Positions 9,644-21,221 of a stretch of DNA of 64,000 nucleotides are shown in pieces. This DNA is from Rusavskia elegans (taxonomy: Eukaryota; Ascomycota; Lecanoromycetes; Teloschistales; Teloschistaceae), in contig SAUG01000072.1 of assembly GCA_011316305.1 (NCBI GenBank), positions 248,001 to 312,000 of the forward strand, read 5' to 3'. The notes under the pieces are model-generated. The model did no database searches and was not told where the DNA came from. It worked only from the letters and a program-made list of their open reading frames with translations. A program made the position numbers and the translations under genes. Each line of letters begins with the position of its first letter. The stretch's first letter is position 1.

Positions 9644-12600
9644 TCAACTCAAAGGAAGACGTGGACGAGACCCCATTGGGCGTTCCGTGCGAACCGATTC
9701 GTTCTCCGATTCCTCCTCATCCAGAATGATCTCCCTTATCACGCTTCTGTTGAACAGATCTAGAACAAATCGGCGCACCGGAAGGTGAAACCTGTACCGT
9801 CCCAACATGTCTCGAACTTTGCGGTAGAGTTCAACGGAACTGAAGGCTTCGAGGTGGTGGGTCTTCAGCGCGTTTAATTCACCTGCAGCTTTCTTCGTGA
9901 GAACCGTATTGCCGGTATTGGCAACCGATTCCAAGATACGGGCATGGATTGGGTCCTTGTCGGCGATAGGTTGGGGAGGTTTTCCCCTGACGCGGCTTCT
10001 GAAGCCCCCGTTGTCGGCGGATTGGGGCTGATTGCCGATTGAGAAGACTGCGCCGAGCGAAGAGGGCAGACAATAGCCGATCGACCGTCCATAGTAATCC
10101 GTTGCTGTGAGCCATCCATGTTCCGTGATAATCTCCATCCCGTGCAAGCTCCGTGAGATGAGTCCCAGTACGAAAAAGGCTGTACCTCTCATAGTCGCCA
10201 CTTCCGAGTGCTCGGCGATTTCCACGATCCATTTGACAACATCCGAGTCGTCGAGGAAAGAAGCCCCAAGCTCCATGGATCCAATGTTACCTACAGCCCA
10301 TAAGCATCCCTTGAGTTTCGTCATTACCTCCTGGTCCCCTCGCTCTGTCCACGTGTCACGAATTGTCGCCACGAACTTGTCGAAGTGGCCAGAGTCTTGC
10401 AATAGATTGCAGCCTTCTTTGGTCCGTGTTAGTTCACGATAGAAATGAGGCGGCAGAGCCGGTTGCTTTTGTAGGAGTGAAGGCTCGTGAGTATGAGATT
10501 GCGATGTATCGCTCAGCGAAGCTGAAAATCCTCTGCTTAGAATAGCCTCAACTAATGTTACGTAGCTATTGTTCCGGCCCTGCTTTGGATCAGTAACGGC
10601 TTAATGGTTAAGATCGCATAGGCTCACCAGAAACCAGTCGTCCATCTCTTGAGTAATGTAATCCAGTCGGTCAAGGTACTGATACCCCAGAGACGTAGAC
10701 AAAAACCTATGATGTTAGCCGTTGCAGGCGTAGGAGTTCCTAGTACCTACCGAAGCAACAATGGAGCTCCAATATTATTGAGGTGGTCCAATTGCGGGCG
10801 ACAGCAGACAACATATTCAAGGTGTGACTTCCATTGACATGACTCTTCCAGGATTTGCACTGCTACCTCGCTAACCTCGACTTCTGGGTCGTACAACTGT
10901 GTAACCAGGAGACGGATAGCCCATTCGCAGACGCTTGACGGAGACTGCGAACCGATCTCAGACCGGGGAGCTTGGATGGCATATTTGCGCAGAAGATTAG
11001 TGGAGAAGATGCGGATGTGCTGCTCAAGTCAGCGCGCAACTACCGTATAGTTCAGGCTCCCGTACCTTATGGCTTGCGGTAAGCGCTTTGGACAGCATCA
11101 CACGAAGGTGGCTATCCCTACAGTCGTGTCAGCCTTGCAAAGTCAACGGATAAAGGTACTCACAGGGTGAAATCCATGTTTCCTAGAAGGAGCTCCACCA
11201 GGTCGTCGCGATCTCGCATATCTATGATATGATAAGAAATGTTAATCATGTGCCAGCGTTCGAACATCTGGAGTCCTTTGGGGTCGCTGCTCAGAGCCCC
11301 AAGGAGTGAAAAGTAACCGCCGGTAAGGGTGCTCGAGGTGCGCCAATTCGAGAAGAGAGGCTCATCGGCAAAGAAACCACTGGTCTACAGACTCGTACGT
11401 CAGCATCCGGCAATCTTGATATGTTTGAACTTAGGGTTGTTAACTAACCCTGTCGATCTGAGACAGGCATTCCCCGAGCTGGCGGAGAAATTTACTATCC
11501 CACAGAAACGCTATCCCTTCGTTGCTCTGGAGTAGAGTCTTCATCAATGAAACGCCAGCCCGAACGTAGCGCTGATTTAACTTTGTGTTGAGAGCGCCCG
11601 AGAAACGATACTTGAAAGGTCTGTAGAAACCAAGGAGTCGCTTGAGAAATTTGGATCCAGTAATGGCTTCGTTGAGACGTTTGGGATTCCTGAGAGGGCC
11701 CTCAATGAGCTCTTCAATGAGATTCCAATCCCATTTGAGAAAATTGGCATGGTTCAGGATTTGGGTTTCCACGATAGCGGCACGAAATTTGATTTCATCC
11801 ATATCGTAGTCCACTTGTTGTTTGTTTGGATGAAAGACCAGCGAAGTACTCTGTTGCTTTACCAGAGTTCTAGCATCAAAGGGATGCTTAGAAGCCGCTT
11901 GGGAGCGATAAAGTGTGCGGCTTACGCTGTCGATCTGGTAGGTCATGCTCATTTGGTAAAGAGACGTGTTCGCAGGCCTGAAATCATCTGGGTCCACAAG
12001 CCGGGAAAGTACTTGTAAACTAGCGCTATACTTTTGAGGGAGCAATCGATTCGCCAGGTTCAGCATTTCCCCATGTAGCAAAGTCGCCTTTCTTCGAAGT
12101 GCAGATTCCGCTGCTTCTTCCTGAATCAGCTTGGACAGAACCTGTCCCTGATCAGATGATATCGAGGAAGCACAAGACTAGCTGCATACGTACCTGGGGG
12201 AGGCCTGATTGAATCAAAACAGCCAGAAGCAGGGCTAAGTAATGTTCATTCAGACTGATCCGCGGCTCTTCCTCGTCCTCAGGCATAATTGCTGCGGACG
12301 ACGAGGCCTCCTTATTTAAATTGGCGACGCGGCCATAGGTAGTCAATCGACGGCCAGCCAAGAAGGCTGAGCTCCATGAAGGAGCTTTGATCTGAAGAAC
12401 AGCATTGACAATATCGAGGATCAAATCCCGAGCCAGCAGGGATGGATAAGCCAGTGATAACAGCAAGCCTTTGATAGCTGCAAAGCCATCGTTAGATACG
12501 CTGTAGAGCCCAGGCCAAGATTGTAGCAAAGTAATAATCACACTTGCACTAGCTTTGAGCTTTTCCTCGCTGCTGTGGACAACGATCGGATCGGTAAAAA

Positions 12601-13915
12601 CTGTGAATGCTGCATCCAATTCGTGACACGATTTGAGGTGCTGTCGATCGTTGGGCTTATCAAACAGGAACAGGATCGCTGAAGCCAAGCTCTCGGAGCC
12701 TGGGTAGCTGCCATCAACGAGTGCCTGTGTCAGGGAAGCCATACCTCCTGCATCGACAACTTTGCTAGGACTTCGAACAAGTAACTCCAGTAGCGTGAGG
12801 GTACTGATGTTGCGGAGGCGATCCTCGTGGTGTTCTGCAATTGCAACAATAGTGCGCAAAACGATATTGGATATCTCGTGGATGCCGCCCTTGACATCTA
12901 GAAAAGCACGCACAAACTTGAGGGCCTGCTCCCGCTCAATATTCGCCTTGCTTTCCTTAACCAATGACAGCATGACGAGCTCGTCAGTGTTCAAGCGTCG
13001 GATGGTCTGAAGAGATCTTCTATCCGTAATGGCATGACGTGTGACTCGATATCCGGCAGCAACGACCTCGCGGCTTTGGCTGAGGAGCATCATCTGGACC
13101 CGCAGACCAAATATGGGCCACGCTAGGTCGTACTTGAGAGACGGATATTTCTTTAGCAGATCCACCAGTCTGTTAGCTCTCTCGACATAGTAATCTGGCT
13201 GTAGTCCTTCGTTTTCTAGGGCTTGTAGGATCTCGGACAGTGCAAATGTAGGAGACTCTGATTCTTCTACAGCAGGGTTCTCTTCCTGCATGCTTCCATC
13301 GTTTCCCTGAGGAGATTTCATGGGACTGCCATGAAAGATCGCTGACAGCCGATTCCTGGGTGGTGTTCTTGGCCGTTTGGATCGTCCGATCTCTTCCTCC
13401 AGTTGAGAGGTAAGCTCTATGATTTTCCGATTCGACGAGCCGAGCTCGGCTTCGACACGCGTCCTCTGATCTTTGGCCTGTTTAGCATTCTTTGAGGTAA
13501 GGGCCTCTAGGAGATTTTCGGAGCCGATTTTGATCTTGGTTTCCTTGCTGATCTGGTCTCGAAGTTCTATCTGGCGTTGTTCGGAATTTCTCTCGTTGTC
13601 TTGCGGACGATAATCTGCGAAAAACGGCCCCTGCTCTGTCCTTGGTGTAACAGTGCGGGGCATTGTCATGGTCTTCAGATCGGAGCTGAAGCTACCGGGA
13701 GGAGGCCCTTGTGCCAACGAGGACCCTCGTGGACCAAAGATGGGATTTGCATTTGACATTGAACGAGCCTCCCTTCCATCTCGAAAGGGGGCTTGCAGGC
13801 CTTCTCGGGGAGTAGCGATCCCCGTTGAGCCTTCGTTGGACATGGATCGGCCATGGCGAAAGAGGGTATCCTGCTTCGGCGTGACAGAGGATGCGGGATA
13901 CTTGGGAGGATTCAT
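9644..13915 (-). CDS. ste20: TORC2 subunit rictor (Ste20/Avo3/Tsc11)
   Basis: Seven exons join in frame: 12194-13915, 11449-12147, 11164-11384, 11066-11117, 10751-11019, 10628-10706, 9644-10582; 1326 residues (S. pombe Ste20 is about 1300). Rictor is the defining scaffold of TOR complex 2, controlling AGC kinases, actin and sphingolipid homeostasis. The N-terminal ~110 residues are disordered, followed by an HR1/REM-like coiled coil (about 110-180). The helical-repeat rictor N-terminal domain follows in exon 1, the middle domain in exons 2-5, and the conserved block HFYRELTRTKEGCNLLQDSG and LKGCLWAVGNIGS in exon 7. The block GTAFFVLGLISRS...GMEIITEHGW is the classic rictor V region. Introns are 42-54 bp. 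The name Ste20 refers to the fission-yeast rictor, not the PAK kinase. Confidence 0.95.
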
Positions 13916-14541
13916 TCCGGTCCATTGATGGTTGAACGGACGAGCCCCAGACGCAATGCTGGTCTATGGGATGTTCCCAGCAGTTCCATTGACGTGCTAG
14001 CACAGTCCTGGTTTCCTCGCGGGCGAGACTGGATGGGCGCGCTTCACTGAAGAGCGATATAAAGTCCTCTCGCAAAGACCCGACTAAGTCCGCTAGCGAG
14101 ATGCCCAGCCTCGTGACATGTAGTATCTCATTGGCAGGGTTGCAACCATCAGTGTCCAGCGAGTGTAGTGGTAGAGTAGGGAGCTCAGGGTACTGTGGAC
14201 GGACGACGTGGTACCGTTACAAGACGACTATACTCTGAGTGCTCTAAGGATCTCGACCATCCCTGTTGGCCACCGGGAGATCGACAGAGCTAAGAACTCG
14301 CGACAGCTGCCGTGACGTCACGGCAGCCTTTGCTTTTGCTTGTGCTTTCGTTCTTGTCCGTCACTCGACAAGGCGACGGTCACGCTATGAGCGCAATATA
14401 TTATGAGAATTGGAGAAGTCTTGAATGGTAAATGATGTTGGCTGATGTTCTATAGCACTACTATAAAAAGGGAGCCCGTATACATGGAGCTATCACAAAT
14501 ACTTCCTTCTATCCTTCCCCGCCTGAGTAAGGTATCTAGTG

Positions 14542-14555
14542 TCGGACCTCGCCGC
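14542..14555 (+). promoter_or_regulatory. Possible UaY-type site TCGG-N6-CCG before uricase
   Basis: TCGGACCTCGCCGC fits the CGG-N6-CCG site of the Aspergillus purine-catabolism activator UaY. It sits about 170 bp before the uricase ATG. It is downstream of a TATA-like motif (14461-14470), so it may lie in the leader if that TATA is used. Confidence 0.4.
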
Positions 14556-14561
14556 CTAGTC

Positions 14562-14576
14562 GATGATAGCGATAGT
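14562..14576 (+). promoter_or_regulatory. Two GATA motifs before uricase
   Basis: TGATAG and CGATAG occur back to back 10-20 bp after the UaY-like site. GATA factors such as AreA commonly act with UaY on purine-use genes. Single GATA hexamers are frequent by chance; the adjacency is what makes these notable. Confidence 0.35.
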
Positions 14577-14724
14577 CAATCAATTCAAGCATAAATGGGA
14601 CTCATCGTCTGCCTTGGGCAGCGGCAGCAGTATCATCCTCAGAAAGCAGTTGTTCACGTGAAAGCTCCAACACTCTCCTTGTCTTTTTTACCTGGTTGTA
14701 TTGCCTTTTCCCTCCACAGGAACC

Positions 14725-15719
14725 ATGGTCAACCTCTCCGCAGCCCGCTATGGCAAAGATAACATTCGAGTCTACAAAGTCTATCGGGACAAGGAAGCAG
14801 GTACGCAGGAAGTTGTCGAGATGACCGTTGGTGTGCTGTTGCTTGGCGATATCGAAACCTCGTAAGAGTTGCAACCCCCTACTGGCGCCCACGCCGAGAC
14901 TGATCATACCAGCTACACACAAGCCGATAACAGCGTCGTTGTCGCTACTGATACCATGAAGAACACCGTCTATGTTCTTGCCAAACAGCATGCCGTTTCT
15001 CCTCCCGAACTCTTTGGCTCAACTGTCGCTTCCCACTTTGTCGACACTTACAAGCACGTTCATTCCGCCCAGGTCAATATCATCGTGCACAAGTGGACGA
15101 GGATGACGGTTGATGGCAAGCCCCACCCACATTCCTTCCTTCGAGACGGAGCAGACACCAGGAACGTCGAAGCTGTGGCAACCGAGGGCAAAGGTGTTGA
15201 CGTTCGCTCGGCCATTGCAGGCCTCCTGGTACTCAAAAGCACCGGCTCTGCTTTTCATGGCTTCATCCGAGATGAATACGCCACTCTGCCTGAAGTCAGT
15301 GATCGTATCCTCAGTACCGAGGTCGATTGTGGTTGGGCATGGGAGACTTTCCCTACCCTGAAGGACGTCGAAGCTGCTGTCCCCAAGTTTGACGACGCCT
15401 GGAATAGTGCGCGACAAATCACCATTGAGACGTTCGCCAAGGATGAGAGCGCCAGCGTGCAGAATACCATGTACAAGATGTGCGAACAGATTCTTTCTGC
15501 TGTACCAATGGTGAAGGCGGTGGATTATTCTTTGCCCAACAAACATTACTTCGAAATTGGTAAGTATCCACGCCGACAGAGAAAACATCACAAAACTCGG
15601 CTAATCGCCTCACAGATCTGAGCTGGCACAAAGGTCTGAAAAACACAGGGAAAGACGCTGAAGTGTACGCACCACAGACGGACCCGAACGGATTGATCCA
15701 ATGTACCGTGTCGAGGTAG
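14725..15719 (+). CDS. uaZ: Uricase (urate oxidase)
   Basis: Exons 14725-14861, 14913-15559 and 15616-15719; 295 residues. The enzyme oxidises urate to 5-hydroxyisourate with O2, without cofactor, in purine catabolism. The catalytic set is present: Lys11, Thr58 in VVATDT and His257 in NKHYFEIDLSWHKG. Other hallmarks are NIIVHKWTRM, HSFLRD and the end block YAPQTDPNGLIQCTV. The A. flavus enzyme is 302 residues and ends in a Ser-Lys-Leu-type peroxisomal signal; this reading stops at ...CTVSR with TAG, about 7 residues short and without a PTS1. I looked for an extra 3' intron or readthrough that would restore a PTS1 and found none. Confidence 0.95.
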
Positions 15720-15893
15720 GCTTACCAACTGATGTCTTGCGATATGAGTTGTGTTCATGCCCATACACGAGGTGTATGACAACTGGGAGGAAGTGATCTT
15801 GGAGTAATTTTAAATGGAACAATCGATATGTGGTTCCCAAACTTCCTCATGATGCCTCAACGCCTCGAATGCTGTTCCCATCTTATGACACCC

Positions 15894-16546
15894 CTAAATG
15901 GACGTTTGCTTCAAACCCTCCGTCTTGACTTCCGGCTCGACTTGTCGTATCCTCCCCTCAAACCTCATGAGATTGGTCCGATACGGATGTGCTTCGCCCT
16001 CGAAAACTGCAACTCTCGCGTCAGTCACAACCTCAAACCCACGTCTCCTAATTCCCGCCCCCCCCCATTTCGAATCTTCACCACAGTATCAGACAAGAGA
16101 ACATACCCTTCAACCGATCCAACCTCTTATCCCTCAACCGATTCTTCGGCAACATACCCCTCACCGCCCTCTTCAGCACCTCCCCACCCCCCCATTTCCG
16201 AATCATACTCTCCATACTAAGACTCTTCATCACGCCCGGTCTCGTCGTCCTCTTATAATACATTTTCTGCTCTTTCTTTTTCCCCGTCACGAGTACATCG
16301 TTGCAGCCCGTGGCGACAACGTAGTCGCCGCAGTCGGTGGAGGGATCCCAGATTGGTTTGTGTTTTCCCATTAGGAGGATGGCGATGCGGGATGCGAGGC
16401 GGCCGAGTGATGGGGTGGATGGAGAGGCGAGGGATACGTGGTGCCATGCTCGGCTGTATGCTAGGCGAGTCTTAGGGAGGGAAGGTTAGCTGGGGAGGAA
16501 GGAGGAGAATGAGGGATGGAGGTACTCGGCCTATGGTTTGCGACAT
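15894..16546 (-). CDS. mrpl23: Mitochondrial ribosomal protein uL13m
   Basis: Exons 16526-16546, 16107-16470 and 15894-16012; 167 residues, close to yeast Mrpl23 (163). It is a large-subunit protein of the mitochondrial ribosome. The family core is clear: WHHV near the N-terminus, GRLASRIA, LMGKHKPIWDP, DCGDYVVATGCNDVLVTGKK, YYKRTTRPG, and AVRGMLPKNRLRDKRLDRLK. The third exon continues VAVFEGEAHPY. The first exon encodes only seven residues (MSQTIGR). The 94-bp second intron contains a poly-C run on the plus strand (about 16060). The gene is head-to-head with CCS across about 300 bp. Confidence 0.93.
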
Positions 16547-16850
16547 GGCGGGGCGATGTCACCGGTGCATTTGAAGGATGGTGGCTTTCAGTAGCTGAGA
16601 AACTGCTCAGGGAATGTAAATCTGTCAGATTGAGATGATTAGTTGGCGTTGTCGAAGAGTTGCCGAAGAAGCAAGTTGGCGACTCGCCAGATGAGACCAA
16701 ATGAAGCATCTCGGCAAAGCCTCGATTTCCGATTTCTCATCCAAAGTCACCTTTCTCCGCAACCAACCACTTCTTCCACCATGACGCTCCGAACACCCTC
16801 CTTTCTCCGTCGTCATATGCACCATCTTCATCTTCATCCCCCATAGTACT
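16547..16850. promoter_or_regulatory. Shared divergent promoter, uL13m / CCS
   Basis: About 304 bp between the two start codons. It must hold both promoters. No individual motif is called. Confidence 0.5.
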
Positions 16851-17771
16851 ATGAGCTTTCTATCTCGAAGAGCAGCCACAATCAGCATCAGCGCTCTCTC
16901 CGCCGCCGCCGGCTTAACCCTCTACTCCCAAACCTCGCACAAAAACAAACAGAAGATGCTCCCCAGCTACGAAGCCACCTTCTCCGTCCCCCTCGAATGC
17001 GAAACCTGCGTCAACGACATCAAGAGCGCTCTCTCAAAACTCGACGGTTCGTCCCCCCTCTCCCATCCCACAACTCCAGACTAAAAGATGGAAATCACAG
17101 GCATAACATCCACCACCTTCTCCATCCCCACCTCCCTCATCTCCATAACCTCCACCACCGCGCCCTCAACTCTAATATCCACCATCCAATCCACGGGCCG
17201 CGACGCTATCCTCCGCGGTTCCGGCGCCCCGAACTCCGCCGCCGTCTGCATCCTTGAAATCCCACCTTCTTCAACCACTTCCAATTCAACAACGCCCGAG
17301 TCATCGGGATATCAGTCCCCTGTCCGCGGTCTGGCGCGCTTGATCCAATTATCACCGAAACTGACGCTGCTGGATGTGACGGTGACGGCGTTGCCTAGGG
17401 GCAGGTATAGTGTTTCGGTGCGGAGGACGGGGGATATTTCGCGCGGTAAGACAAGTTTGGGGGACGTTTATAGAGGTGAGGATGGGGAGAGGGAGGGGGA
17501 GTTGGGGATATTGGAGGTTGATGAGAAGGGGAGAGGGAATCTTGTTGGGGAGGTGGGGTGGCGGGTTTGGGAATTGGTGGGAAGGGGGATGTGTGTGCAA
17601 CCTGTTGAGGCCGATGACCTTCATGGGGGGGATGGAACAGAGGTGGTTGGTGTGGTGGCGAGGAGTGCGGGCGTTTGGGAGAATGAGAAGGTTGTTTGTG
17701 GGTGTAGCGGGAAGACGGTTTGGGAGGAGAGGGAGGAAATGGTCGGGAAGGGGATGATGCAGTCCGCGTAA
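16851..17771 (+). CDS. ccs1: Copper chaperone for superoxide dismutase (CCS)
   Basis: Exon 1 16851-17046, exon 2 17101-17771; 288 residues. CCS loads copper into, and forms the disulfide of, SOD1. Domain I is an HMA domain with the Cu site C50-E-T-C53 after FSVPLE. Domain II is SOD1-like (VRGLARLIQLSP, RYSVSVRRTGDISRG). Domain III carries the C265-G-C267 pair in VVCGCSGKTVWEE. Yeast Ccs1 is 249 residues; the surplus is mostly an N-terminal extension of 35 residues that is basic then hydrophobic (MSFLSRRAATISISALSAAA). A second Met at 36 (base 16956) would give a canonical cytosolic form. Confidence 0.93.
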
Positions 17772-18051
17772 ATTTATGAGACGTATAGTACCACGATGGA
17801 ATGAGAATGACGAAACACACGGAAAGAGTATGAGATGGATGTACATGTCAATAAATTTTCCGCCATCACGGAGTTGTGCGTCGAGAGCTATGTATCGAGT
17901 ATCACGACATATATCCAACGCTATGCTCCCCAATGAAAGGTTCTCGAATGTCAAACTCCACATCTCTCAAGATGTTCGAATTATGCATGCCAACCCAGGT
18001 ACCCACGAACTCCAAATCCCCAAATCCCATACCCTCATAACCCATCCCTCA

Positions 18052-20123
18052 TCATAGAACCTCCTGTATCCAAATCTGCACACACAATCAGCATCCCGCA
18101 TCAACGTATCGTCTTCACCCATCCCAACAACAAAAACTCACCTCCATCTTCCCCATCTCCCCCAACGCCTCACTCCCCTCAACCTCCCTCCTCACCCCCT
18201 CAACCGCCAATCCCCAATCATCCGCATCCCCCATGGTAATCAAATCGCCATCATCCTTAACCTTCAACTTAAAACGATTCCTCAGCCCGAATTTCTCCCG
18301 CACCCGATCCACAAACGCCTCGAACACGCAATCCGCATTCACCATGATATATCGCGTGTCGTCGTTGCTGCTGGCATGCACTTTGACGCGGATGGTGCGG
18401 AGCTCCGGCAGTTTTGGTTTTCGGGTGCGCGAGCGGGAGGAACGGCGGGGGCCGCGGCTGGTGCTTCGCTCGCGGGGGTGCGTGTGTGTGCGGGAGGGAG
18501 CGGGAGGGCGGGAGAGTGTGCCACCTGCGTTGTTGAGGATTTCGAAGTCGGAGAGGGAGGAGGTGGATGGTGTTGCGGGGTCGGAGTCGTGGTCGCTGAT
18601 GTAGCGGAGGTTGTTGTGGCGGGGGCGGCTGGTGGATCGATTGCGTGGGCGGGATGTTTGTCTTGTGCGGGATGATCGTCTCGTCCGAGAACTTGGGCGG
18701 TGGGTGTCATTGTTGTTTTTGTTGGTGATTTCGGGAAGGGGCTCTTCGGGTATGCGTTCGGTGGAGAAACGGGTTGGTTTGTTATGACGGGATGCGTACA
18801 TGTCGTAAAGATCTTCAGGGTAGTCGTCGGTATCGGCTCCGGCACCGCTGTCGGCGCGATGAGGTGTTGTTTCCATGAAGAGGCGGCCACGAGACAGGGG
18901 TGGCTCACGTCGGGAGCGGGGAGAGTCGTACGAGTTCTTCCTGGGCGGCCCACGAGGTTCTGAAGCTGTACGGACGGTGCCCAGTCTAGGGAGCTCTTTA
19001 TTAAGCACGGAGGGGCCCAGGTCCAGTCTCTCCGGTCGTTGAGGCTTGTTGCGGACGGAGTTGGCGCGGCCAGTGAAGATTGGGGGCTTAGGAGGTGGAG
19101 AAGCGCCGGTGGGAACGAACGCTGGTTTGACCTGATCGTGATCTGGAGGTGGCGTCGGAGGAAAGACGTTACGGTTCACCGGCGGTGCTGATTGTTGCCG
19201 AGATCTGCTGTGGAGATCCGTCCTGACGAGATTGGACGCAGCAAAGGAGATGCTCTCCGGGGGACGATCATCACGACTGTTCACCCAAACACTCGCTTTA
19301 ACCTTTGCCTCTGAGCCAGCAAAACCGGTGAACATGTTGCCTTGATCGGCGGCAGCAATCAATCTGGCCTTCCCCAGGTAGTCCTTTGTTTTGAGATTCT
19401 TGACTTTGGCGCTGTTGGGTCGATAGATGAGGCCAACCGGGATGGAAAATACGGTATATCCCTATGAAGGATTTAGTGGAAACCAACGCAGCTATGAAGA
19501 GTGGCCACGAACCTCAGCTTCTTCCGCAATAGCTTCATCGATAACATCATGATCCGGTGTCACCTTCTCCTTGGCGGCAAACGTCAGATCTCCCATACCA
19601 GTGTTAATTTGCTGGAGGTAGATGTAACAAAGGCCTCGGTTGAACAGAACCTCGCACGAGTACAGCTTGAACTTTAGGCCGAGTTGTTCATAGTTGATAT
19701 AGGTGTTTCCTCTGAGATAGAGCAGCGTGTCGTTGAAATTGACCAGCGCTTCTTCGAAGTCACCGACTAGGAAATTGGAAACGCCCTGCTGGAAGTATGC
19801 GACTGCCAAATAATTATCCAGCTTTATCGCCCGTTGATAGCATTCGACCTGCCGACGCATTAGCATCGAATGGGATTGTGTCTTGCCGAGAGGAAGATGT
19901 ATACCGCTTTGTCATGCTCGCCCAAAGTGGCATGTATCACACCACAATTGAACAATATCTTGGAGGTGTCGGAAATGCCATCGAAGGTCTTCAGGGCTTC
20001 CTCAAATTCGTTATTATCGTAATGACCGAGTGCCGATACCCACGTCTCTATTTCCTGTATCAGGCGAGTTAGAGCAGTCATCGAACCTTCTGCATCGCGG
20101 ATTCTGACCTGTTTAAGTGACAT
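18052..20123 (-). CDS. noxR: NADPH oxidase regulator NoxR (p67phox-like)
   Basis: Exons 20109-20123, 19905-20054, 19513-19848, 18142-19461 and 18052-18075; 614 residues. NoxR binds Rac and activates fungal NADPH oxidases that make superoxide during hyphal differentiation and host infection. The N-terminal ~170 residues hold four TPRs (IETWVSALGHYDNNEFEEAL, CGVIHATLGEHDKA, FQQGVSNFLVGDFEEAL, FNRGLCYIYLQQ). A disordered Ser/Arg/Pro-rich middle follows, then a C-terminal PB1 domain (RTIRVKVHA...RYIMVN...KFGL...LKVKDDGDLITMGDADDW). Both end exons are very small: the first encodes MSLKQ, the last IWIQEVL. The Arg-Ser-rich linker (about 330-490) is longer than I would expect. Confidence 0.93.
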
Positions 20124-21221
20124 GACGGTTGTACCAAAGCCTAGTTGAAGCACTGGCAATCAGACCAAGAGTCTTTGGCCCCGCAGCTTTCGACAGTCTC
20201 GTCGCTCTGCAACTGTATCCTTCACAAGCCGCGAAAGCAAGCAATTTGCAATGGGGATGTAACAATGGGACAAGCTGAGGTTGGGCGCTTAGAGAGAGGT
20301 TGGGAAGCACTTCGAAGACCAGCGCCGATGACGATGTAGATGCGGCTTAAGGCAATTACTGAAATTTTGCTCCAGCAATAAGTAACGAAATAACTATGTG
20401 TGTGAAAAAAGAGGTTCACGAGAGCAATGGAAACGAGCGACAGGTGATGTTTCTTCCGAAAAGAGCACCGATGAGCCGAGTGAAGCAGCAAGAGCAGGAG
20501 TAGACCAAAAGCCAGCGCGTAGGGGAGCACTTGGAAGCATTGGAGCATGCGAGACTAATGTACCCATCATGGTCTTGCATGAAGACGGGTAGCCGTCTGA
20601 CTGGGTGGAGACAGCCAGACGGTGCACTCGTACAAAGCAGTGCCTGACTTGGGCGGTCAATGCCTAAACTTTATTGGTTCAGGGGGCGGGAAGCCCGTCA
20701 ATAATAATTAATCCAGCAGGATTCGGTCCAGGCGCTTGGGACACTGTAAGATAACATCCCTGCTCCGATCTGCTGATTGACGTCGAACTGCGAGTGTGAA
20801 ATACTGTGGTGATAATCAATAATGTCCTGCTCTTTTAGAGTACCCATCCAAGCGGGACCTGTTCGAATGCTGCGGTGGTAGTAGAGACAGCGATAGGTCT
20901 CACGATCCAGAGTGTCGTCGATCTGTGCAACATCTGGAGGTAGTAGACTTGGCAGTCCCTGAAACCGGTAGAGTATGAAGATCTCTATGCATCAAGGTAT
21001 GACATCTTGTTGCAGCACTACCGTGCTGTCCTCCCCTTACCCCTTGAAAATTACGTCGTTCAGAAAGGCATCGTCTATGCGATTTTATATCGTAAAAGGA
21101 ACACGCCGCGGGATCCTGTTCAGAGAGCCCCTGACAATGACAGTCTACATGGATTCCGGCGATGTATATCTGACACTTCGTGATTCCATCGTCTGTCAAC
21201 GAGTTGATGGTATGACCGACC
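20124..21221. other. Intergenic stretch upstream of noxR
   Basis: About 1.1 kb between the noxR start and the kynureninase stop. Only short shadow frames. No repeat or RNA recognised. Confidence 0.5.

Larger units (their letters stand above)
13916..14724. other. Divergent intergenic region, rictor / uricase
   Basis: Shared upstream region of about 800 bp. It contains the TATA-like CTATAAAAAG at 14461-14470 and the uricase regulatory motifs listed separately. No gene seen. Confidence 0.5.
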
